DNA of 11,209 bases. It comes from Caldifarciminota bacterium (GTDB lineage Bacteria > Hydrothermota > Hydrothermia > B15-G9 > DRBW01). Both the position numbers and the translations under genes were made by a program. The stretch lies in assembly GCA_011042705.1 (NCBI GenBank), contig DRBW01000228.1:1-11209 (forward strand), written 5' to 3'. Below, piece by piece: positions 6,286 through 11,209 of the stretch. The notes under the pieces are model-generated. The model was not told where the DNA came from. It did not search any database and worked only from the letters and a program-made list of their open reading frames with translations. The stretch's first letter is position 1. Each line of letters opens with the position of its first letter.

Positions 6286-7022
6286 GCCGGTTTTTCCTGT
6301 TACTCGGCAAGGAGCTAAGAGAAGAGAGAAACTGGATCCTCTTCAGCTCGATCGCGCTCTTTCTACTCTTCGCACTTTTTCTTCTGAGGAGTGGAAAATG
6401 GCATAAAGGATCTGCCACCGTGATATATTTCCTCATCGTCAGCGTCTCCATTTTCATTCTGTCCATCGTCAGGGGATTCGGACTGCTCAAGAAAGAATGG
6501 GATTCCAGAACGATCATTTATCTCAGATCTCTGCCGGCTGGGGGATATGAAGTTGCTCTCTCGAAATTCACTTCCTTCGTGGTTCAAATAGGACTCTTCG
6601 CCGCTCTCGGTCTCATATTGAATTACGGGCTGTTTTCCCTCGAATCCCTCGACGTAAGTGGTCTCGGGTTCAGGTCCTTTTTCCTGGTATATGTTAGCGC
6701 TTTCTTCGGCTCACTGGTTTTCTTCTCCGTACCCTTCATAGCCTATGTGGTAGGCAAAAGCACTGCCAGGCTCGGCAAACTTCTCTCGATTTCTGTCCTT
6801 TTAGCGCTCGTCTATATCATACCAAAACTGCATAAGTTTTTCGTCCGCCTGTTGCCTTTCCTGCCCAAATTCCAGATATTCAAGCCAGAAGAGCTTGCCC
6901 AGAGGGGTCTGACCATACATCCGAGCTCCGCCGACCTCGCTTCATATATCTTTTTCACGGTCATAAGCCTCGCTCTGATCCTGCTCTCGGGCTTTTTGCT
7001 GGAAAAGAAAGTCGAAATTTAA
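6282..7022 (+). CDS. ABC-2 type transporter permease
   Basis: A 246-residue inner-membrane protein with six predicted spans (~18-36, 46-65, 96-117, 132-156, 164-180, 219-239) and both ends cytoplasmic. The stretch EWDSRTIIYLRSLPAGGYEVALSKF (72-96) between TM2 and TM3 matches the cytosolic coupling-helix loop of ABC-2 permeases (acidic start, central LRSLP, Lys before TM3). This start fits because the ATG overlaps the ATPase stop (ATGA) and AAGGAGG lies 7 nt upstream. With the preceding ATPase it should form an exporter or envelope-stress transporter controlled by the GntR repressor. No substrate-specific feature is visible. The stop is followed by AGGAGG serving the next gene after a 12-bp gap, so the transcript clearly continues into the envelope genes. 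Confidence 0.88.
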   Translation: MSRFFLLLGKELREERNWILFSSIALFLLFALFLLRSGKWHKGSATVIYFLIVSVSIFILSIVRGFGLLKKEWDSRTIIYLRSLPAGGYEVALSKFTSFVVQIGLFAALGLILNYGLFSLESLDVSGLGFRSFFLVYVSAFFGSLVFFSVPFIAYVVGKSTARLGKLLSISVLLALVYIIPKLHKFFVRLLPFLPKFQIFKPEELAQRGLTIHPSSADLASYIFFTVISLALILLSGFLLEKKVEI

Positions 7023-7034
7023 AGGAGGTCCGTC

Positions 7035-8723
7035 ATGAATTTAATCATGACCTTTATGGTATCGGGCGTGCTTCTGGGTTCAACTTCGATAGAGAAGAAG
7101 GACATGGAAGGCATCGAGGTGAAATCCAGGTCGGGCGACATAAGGCTCATCATAGAGGACAGAAACGATATCTATTCCGATGACGATTTAAACTACAGCG
7201 AGAAGAACGGAGTCGTGGGGATTACGACCCTGACGGACAACATCACCCTACACGTTCCACCTCTGAGTTCTATAAACATCAAGAGCGTGTCGGGCGATAT
7301 CAAAATTTGGGCGAAGTCAACGCAAAACTGGCCCTCCAGGGTCATGGTGAAATCGGTCTCCGGCGACATAAGGCTGAAAACCGTCTTCCCCGCAGCCATC
7401 GCTTTCACGACTATTTCCGGCGATATAAGTATCGAGGGAGAAATCCAGGGCGATGCATCCTCCTGGCAGAGCGCCCTCTACAGGGCAACCACGGTCTCGG
7501 GGGACATAAAACTGAAGGGGCTCGTCCCGGCAGATCTCGAGGCTACCTCTGCCATGGGTGATATTAAGCTCAACCTCATGGGGAAATGTCCCCGCGCATC
7601 AGCTCGGGTCAACTACGCGGTTGAAACCGGAGGCAAGGCATCGGTGCTGATCGAGGGCCAGAAAGTAGAGGTTTCTGAAAACACTCCTCTGAGCTACGAA
7701 TGCGTTGAGATAACAGTAAAAACGAAGCTCCTTGGCGAGGAGGAGGGAAAGAAGGGCAGGCTCTCATGGATCGAGAGACGCTCGCCTCTCGTGAAACCGG
7801 TTACCTACAACAGGGTCGACGGCTTTCTCCTGGGGATCGCGCCCCACTTCGGCAACAGTAACGGCGACTTCGCCGAGATCGGCATCTCCTATGCCTTCGG
7901 AAGAAAAACCTGGCAGGGATTCCTGCATTTCAGGAAGTTTCTCGTCAGCGATCCCGGGTTCTATCTCAGCGCCGGCGTTTTCAGCACCACTGCGACCCGC
8001 GATGCATGGAAAATATTGAACATCGAAAACTCCCTCTCGAGCTTCTTTATCAAAGAGGACTTCTACGATTACTACGACCGCCGTGGCATCGAGGCAAGGC
8101 TTGGCTTCTCGCCCAGCGATCACCTCGCTGTGGAGCTGGGATATGAAATTTTCAACCTGAAGTCCCTGAAAAAGAAGGTAAACTGGGCTGTTTTCGGAAA
8201 GAACAAGGATTTCAGGGAAAATCCTCCTATCAAAGAGGGAACTCTCAGGGCTCTCACTTTCAACGTGTTTGCCCGGCATGGTCCATTATCGTTCGCTGCG
8301 CAGAACGAGGTGAGCACTAACGATGATTACGCCCTGAAGAGATTCTGGAACGAGCTGACTTTCAAAAAATCCTTCGAAAACCTGGGAAACCTCGCCTGCA
8401 GGATGATAGGCGGCTTCTCGCCCGACTCGCTGGAAAGGCCCTTCCTGTTTACCCTTGGAGGTATCGGTTCGCTGCCCGGCTACAAATTAAACGAGTTTGA
8501 GACCAGCAGGTTCTTACTCTTTAACCTGGACTATTCCATAAAGATAGGGTGGCCTTCTTTCCTGTTTTTCTTCGATGGCGCGAAAATCGACGGTGTAAAC
8601 GGCATCAAGGCAGACGTAGGCCTCGGCGTGATTCCCTTCAGCGATATCTCGGTAAGGGCAGTCAGAAAATTGGAGAAAAATGGAGACATAAAGGTATACA
8701 TAAGACTCTCAGAGAGGTTCTGA
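7035..8723 (+). CDS. DUF4097-like SGDI-repeat domain fused to a BamA-like outer-membrane beta-barrel
   Basis: A 562-residue envelope protein with a short leader (MNLIMTFMVSGVLLGS). Residues ~25-185 carry six 'SGDI' turns (GDI at 34, 87, 110, 129, 156, 175), the beta-sheet repeat of DUF4097/adhesin-like proteins. A linker with a basic/acidic stretch (LLGEEEGKKGRLS, 232-244) leads to YNRVDGFLLGIAP (258-270). From there alternating polar/aromatic strands fill ~300 residues. Near the end GGIGSLPGY (475-483) followed by NLDYS resembles the conserved loop-6 region of Bac_surface_Ag (BamA/TamA) barrels, and the last strand IKVYIRLSERF ends in Phe, as in BAM-inserted barrels. So the N-terminal sheet sits where POTRA domains would be. 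AGGAGG lies 6 nt before the ATG. Barrel type is inferred from motifs; function is unknown, possibly an outer-membrane anchor or channel for this operon. Confidence 0.8.
   Translation: MNLIMTFMVSGVLLGSTSIEKKDMEGIEVKSRSGDIRLIIEDRNDIYSDDDLNYSEKNGVVGITTLTDNITLHVPPLSSINIKSVSGDIKIWAKSTQNWPSRVMVKSVSGDIRLKTVFPAAIAFTTISGDISIEGEIQGDASSWQSALYRATTVSGDIKLKGLVPADLEATSAMGDIKLNLMGKCPRASARVNYAVETGGKASVLIEGQKVEVSENTPLSYECVEITVKTKLLGEEEGKKGRLSWIERRSPLVKPVTYNRVDGFLLGIAPHFGNSNGDFAEIGISYAFGRKTWQGFLHFRKFLVSDPGFYLSAGVFSTTATRDAWKILNIENSLSSFFIKEDFYDYYDRRGIEARLGFSPSDHLAVELGYEIFNLKSLKKKVNWAVFGKNKDFRENPPIKEGTLRALTFNVFARHGPLSFAAQNEVSTNDDYALKRFWNELTFKKSFENLGNLACRMIGGFSPDSLERPFLFTLGGIGSLPGYKLNEFETSRFLLFNLDYSIKIGWPSFLFFFDGAKIDGVNGIKADVGLGVIPFSDISVRAVRKLEKNGDIKVYIRLSERF
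7131..7565 (+). repeat. Six SGDI protein repeats (DUF4097-like sheet)
   Basis: The codons for Ser/Met-Gly-Asp-Ile recur six times (starting near 7131, 7290, 7359, 7416, 7497 and 7557) with spacings from 19 to 53 residues, each followed by alternating hydrophobic residues (IRLII, IKIWA, IRLKT, ISIEG, IKLKG, IKLNL). Codon choice varies between copies, so this is old protein-level repetition and not a recent DNA duplication. Confidence 0.75.
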
Positions 8724-8728
8724 AGACC

Positions 8729-9433
8729 ATGATCTGGATATTGCTTTTGACATCTTTACTAACCGGGTCGGGCAGATTCGTCAGAATAGAGGGAGACCTG
8801 AGCGGAATCGATCTGACCGTGAGACCCACAAGCTCGGAAAGTATTGTGATAAGAGGACTTTCATATCTGAACTTTTCTTCTGGCGATACGCTTAACATCC
8901 TCCTCCAGTCTTCCGATGAAAACACGATAATGCGGATCGGAATTATAAAGCGGGCGGCGAGAATAGACCTTCCCCGTGAAAGGGAATACGAGTTTGACCT
9001 CACGCTGCACAGTTGCCGTTTCATATTCTACGACGACTCCCTCAGCATACTTAAATTCAATCTGCACACAGAAGCAGGCTATGTTCAGCTTCTCTTTAAG
9101 AGAAAGGGAAGGAAGGGGGGCGATTTCACGTTAACAGGTACCCTTTCCACAATAGAGATAATAAATCCGGGCGAGGTCGAGTTCAGTAACTTCAGGGTGG
9201 ACTGCGGTGCTTCCAGAATCATTCTTTGCCTTCTCGACAGGCTTAAATCACCCATCAGACTTTTTTCCACCCTCGGCTCCGTGACGATCAGGACGAAAGA
9301 AAATAGCTGGATCCGGCTTCAGAAAAGCGGCTTCTTGAATATTGGACCTGGAAATCCTGAAAGAGGTCGCTTTCTCGGAAATATCCTCTTCAGGGGATCG
9401 GTTAACCGGATAAAAAGGGAGGTGTTGAAATGA
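8729..9433 (+). CDS. Secreted beta-rich protein of unknown family (DUF4097-like?)
   Basis: A 234-residue protein that I do not recognise as a named family. It starts with a short leader (MIWILLLTSLLTGSG), and the rest is almost all alternating-pattern beta strands, for example FVRIEGDLSGIDLTVRP (17-33), GDFTLTGTLSTIEIINPGEVEF (131-152) and IRLFSTLGSVTIRTKENSWIRL (176-197). The TLSTIEI and TLGSVTI turns resemble the stacked-sheet pattern of DUF4097/toast-rack proteins, which flank it on both sides. Two cysteines (96, 159) could pair in the periplasm. The reading frame is open much further upstream, but that part overlaps the barrel gene and reads as basic nonsense; the ATG at 8729 gives the signal peptide, lies 5 bp after the previous stop and has GAGAGG 11 nt upstream. 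The stop overlaps the next start (ATGA). A role as a periplasmic partner of its neighbours is inferred only from context. Confidence 0.75.
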   Translation: MIWILLLTSLLTGSGRFVRIEGDLSGIDLTVRPTSSESIVIRGLSYLNFSSGDTLNILLQSSDENTIMRIGIIKRAARIDLPREREYEFDLTLHSCRFIFYDDSLSILKFNLHTEAGYVQLLFKRKGRKGGDFTLTGTLSTIEIINPGEVEFSNFRVDCGASRIILCLLDRLKSPIRLFSTLGSVTIRTKENSWIRLQKSGFLNIGPGNPERGRFLGNILFRGSVNRIKREVLK

Positions 9434-10263
9434 ACATGATTCTATTATTGGCGGTTCTGACTTTGGGGGACATCCTCACTTTCGAGAGATCCCTCAAATT
9501 AAAGGGCTGCGAGGAATACGAGATCGAAATATCCCTCGGGGCGGCGAAAGTCAAAGTTCTACCAGGCGGGCATAGGAAGCTTGAGGTCAGTGCCCGGTAT
9601 CCCGAGGGGATCCTGGACTACTTCAGAGCAGTTCCAGTTGAGGGGAACCCCTGCAGGATAACAGTCGAGGGGAAACTCAGGAAGGGAATAAAGATAGAAA
9701 ATCTTGAGAAACTAACCGATAAAAGTGTTGACGCCGAGATAAAACTTCCGACCGACGTCCCGGTGGATCTCGAACTCAACCATGGACTTGCAAAAGCTAC
9801 CCTGGATCTCGGAGGGTTAAAGCTGCGAGGCTTTAAATGCTATTTTGGAACCGGGAAAACGGCGATCGATTTTTCTTCTCCTAACAAAGACGAACTCCGG
9901 GAATTTGAGGTCGACCACGGACTCGCCACCCTCAAACTCCTTCACGTTGGAAACGCGCATTTTAAGAAGTTAAACTTAGAACACGGGCTTTCCAGGCTCT
10001 ACCTCGATCTGAGCGGTAAATGGAAAAACGACGCCGAGATTGACATTTCCAGTGCCCTTGCTACAATCGAGATAGTCGCTCCGAAAGACCTTGGAGTTTA
10101 CATAAAGATGAAGGGAATACTGTCATCGAAGGACATGGAAGGCGTCGAGAAAACCGACGACGGCTACAGGACACTGAATTATGACAAGGCAAAGCACAGA
10201 GTAACTATTGAGATCGAAGGAGCTTTGAACCTGGTGGACTTCAGAATCGAAGGAAGTAACTAA
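9430..10263 (+). CDS. Secreted toast-rack protein (LiaF/DUF2154-like beta-sheet domain)
   Basis: A 277-residue protein with a short leader (MNMILLLAVLTLG), then a 'toast rack' fold of repeated beta turns. Three HGL repeats are clear: ELNHGLAKATLDLGGL (115-130), EVDHGLATLKLLHVGNA (160-176) and NLEHGLSRLYLDLSGK (182-197). A fourth, diverged copy reads DISSALATIEIVAP (205-218), followed by the family-like PKDLGVYIK. YFGTGKTAIDFSSPN (138-152) is also typical. Toast-rack/DUF2154 domains occur in LiaF, which senses cell-envelope stress, but LiaF carries N-terminal membrane spans that are absent here; this version should be periplasmic. The ATG shares four bases with the preceding stop and has GGGAGG 7 nt upstream. 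It may act with the two other secreted sheet proteins and the ABC transporter; that link is inference from the operon. Confidence 0.85.
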   Translation: MNMILLLAVLTLGDILTFERSLKLKGCEEYEIEISLGAAKVKVLPGGHRKLEVSARYPEGILDYFRAVPVEGNPCRITVEGKLRKGIKIENLEKLTDKSVDAEIKLPTDVPVDLELNHGLAKATLDLGGLKLRGFKCYFGTGKTAIDFSSPNKDELREFEVDHGLATLKLLHVGNAHFKKLNLEHGLSRLYLDLSGKWKNDAEIDISSALATIEIVAPKDLGVYIKMKGILSSKDMEGVEKTDDGYRTLNYDKAKHRVTIEIEGALNLVDFRIEGSN

Positions 10264-10264
10264 T

Positions 10265-11209
10265 ATGATGACGGAACTCCTGTACCTGTTGATAGCGACG
10301 ACAAAGACGTTGGCCGTCAGGACTGTCGACAGGGCTCCGGTAATAGATGGAGTTCTTGAAAACCAGTGGTTCGAGGCCGAACCGGTGGCTGATTTCGTGC
10401 AGTTCTTTCCCGACGAAGGGGAAAACCCGAGCGAATCCACCGAGGTGTATATCCTTCAGGACAGGGAAAACCTCTACGTGGCTTTCAGATGTTTCCAGAA
10501 GTCGAAAGCTGACATAAGAATAACTCAGAAAGACGAATGCGGAGGCGATTGCGTCGGGATTTTTCTTGACACCTTTCACAATGGCCGCACCGCATACGGA
10601 TTTGAGGTCAACAGGGCCGGCGTCCTTGGAGATTTCTACATCAGTGATGACGGCCGGGAGGAGGACTGGTCCTACGAGGGGATCTGGGAAGCCGCTTCCG
10701 GCGAGATTCCAGGAGGATATGTGGTGGAAATCAGAATACCCTTCAAATCCCTCCGCTATTCCAGGAACAGTTCGGTCTGGGGAGTTAACTTCATGAGGGA
10801 AATCCGCTCTTTGAACGAAACCGACTACTGGATCCCTATGAAAAAGTCTGAGGGTCTACGGGTTTCCAGATTCGGGGAACTGAGGGGAATCAGCCCCCCG
10901 GCGAGCGGGAAATACCTGGAGATCTATCCTGTCTCAATGATGAGAAGCGAAAAGATAGAAGGCGAAAAGGCAGATATCAAACCCGATTTCGGGCTCGACC
11001 TGAGATGGGACCCGACGCCTCAGCTCACTATTCAGGCGACAATAAACCCCGATTTCGCCCAGATTGAAGCAGATCCCTATGAGGTTAACCTCTCGAGATA
11101 CGAGACTTACCTCACAGAGATGAGGCCCTTCTTCACGGAGGGTAAAAGGATCTTCGAGACATCCGGGTTCGGAGAGATGGGATTTTACAGCCCCTTCAAC
11201 ATATTCTAC
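10265..11209 (+). CDS. CBM9-like + DUF5916 outer-membrane protein, N-terminal part
   Basis: The frame is open from ATG 10265 to the right edge (315 codons, no stop); family members are usually ~700-850 residues, so less than half is present. After a short leader (MMTELLYLLIATTKTLAV) comes a CBM9-like sugar-binding-type domain: APVIDGVLENQWFEAEPVADF (24-44), ENLYVAFRC (68-76), YGFEVNRAG (111-119), and GYVVEIRIPFKSLRY (151-165) with WGVNFMREI (172-180). From about residue 215 the DUF5916 region begins, with its hallmark NPDFAQIEAD (261-270), VNLSRYETYL (274-283) and MRPFFTEG (286-293), leading into an expected outer-membrane barrel. The start is 1 bp after the previous stop; AGGA at 10251-10254 gives a 10-nt spacer to this ATG and 13 nt to the next one. 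Ligand and role are unknown; such proteins are often annotated as carbohydrate-binding or hydrolase-associated. Confidence 0.88.
   Translation, partial: MMTELLYLLIATTKTLAVRTVDRAPVIDGVLENQWFEAEPVADFVQFFPDEGENPSESTEVYILQDRENLYVAFRCFQKSKADIRITQKDECGGDCVGIFLDTFHNGRTAYGFEVNRAGVLGDFYISDDGREEDWSYEGIWEAASGEIPGGYVVEIRIPFKSLRYSRNSSVWGVNFMREIRSLNETDYWIPMKKSEGLRVSRFGELRGISPPASGKYLEIYPVSMMRSEKIEGEKADIKPDFGLDLRWDPTPQLTIQATINPDFAQIEADPYEVNLSRYETYLTEMRPFFTEGKRIFETSGFGEMGFYSPFNIFY

Noticed and set aside
7764..8279. 171-codon minus-strand frame opposite the barrel gene
   Set aside because: No recognisable motif and no ribosome binding context; the opposite strand has a coherent barrel with conserved C-terminal motifs.
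8549..8728. Upstream extension of the 234-residue secreted protein
   Set aside because: The added 60 residues are Arg/Lys-rich, overlap the barrel gene in another frame and would bury the signal peptide.
1..11209. CRISPR arrays, tRNA/rRNA genes, insertion sequences or transposases
   Set aside because: No regularly spaced repeats, transposase-like frames, terminal inverted repeats with target duplications, or tRNA-like folds were seen.

Overview
The window looks like a chromosomal piece of a diderm (Gram-negative-type) bacterium. Evidence: a Wza/Wzc-type polysaccharide export pair, a BamA-like outer-membrane beta-barrel ending in Phe, and a DUF5916-type outer-membrane protein. Shine-Dalgarno sequences are strong (AGGAGG and variants), most gene joints are 1-4 bp overlaps, signal peptides are very short, and AGG/AGA/ATA codons are common at mid-range GC. 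This suggests an uncultured, perhaps thermophilic lineage of the WOR-3/Stahlbacteria/Hydrothermae or FCB-like kind. That taxonomic guess is weak and rests only on style and gene content.

Left half (1-4815, minus strand): a tightly coupled surface-polysaccharide operon. In transcription order it holds a very short Wza-like export protein (PES + SLBB, TTG start), a WbpA-like UDP-N-acetylhexosamine 6-dehydrogenase, a Wzc-type chain-length regulator fused to a BY-kinase with a C-terminal tyrosine cluster, and the first 161 codons of a multi-spanning membrane protein (candidate polymerase/ligase) that runs off the left edge. The dehydrogenase makes an acidic sugar nucleotide; Wzc and the export protein govern polymer length and passage to the surface.

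Middle (4816-5224): a 409-bp divergent intergenic region with two candidate promoters facing apart, each with a perfect TTGACA -35. The rightward promoter overlaps two interleaved inverted repeats, the likely operator of the GntR-family repressor encoded just downstream.

Right half (5225-11209, plus strand): GntR/YtrA-type repressor, ABC ATPase and six-TM ABC-2 permease, then four envelope genes. These are a DUF4097-like 'SGDI' repeat domain fused to a BamA-like barrel, a small secreted beta-rich protein of unknown family, a secreted 'toast-rack' protein (LiaF/DUF2154-like), and a CBM9-like + DUF5916 outer-membrane protein cut by the right edge. Overlaps and 1-12 bp gaps argue for one transcript. 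YtrA-type repressors with ABC-2 transporters are usually envelope-stress or antibiotic-response units; here the unit appears extended by periplasmic beta-sheet scaffolds and two outer-membrane barrels. That combination, and especially the DUF4097-barrel fusion, is the best candidate for an undescribed envelope system. A perfect 15-bp-arm palindrome sits over the ABC signature of the ATPase gene.
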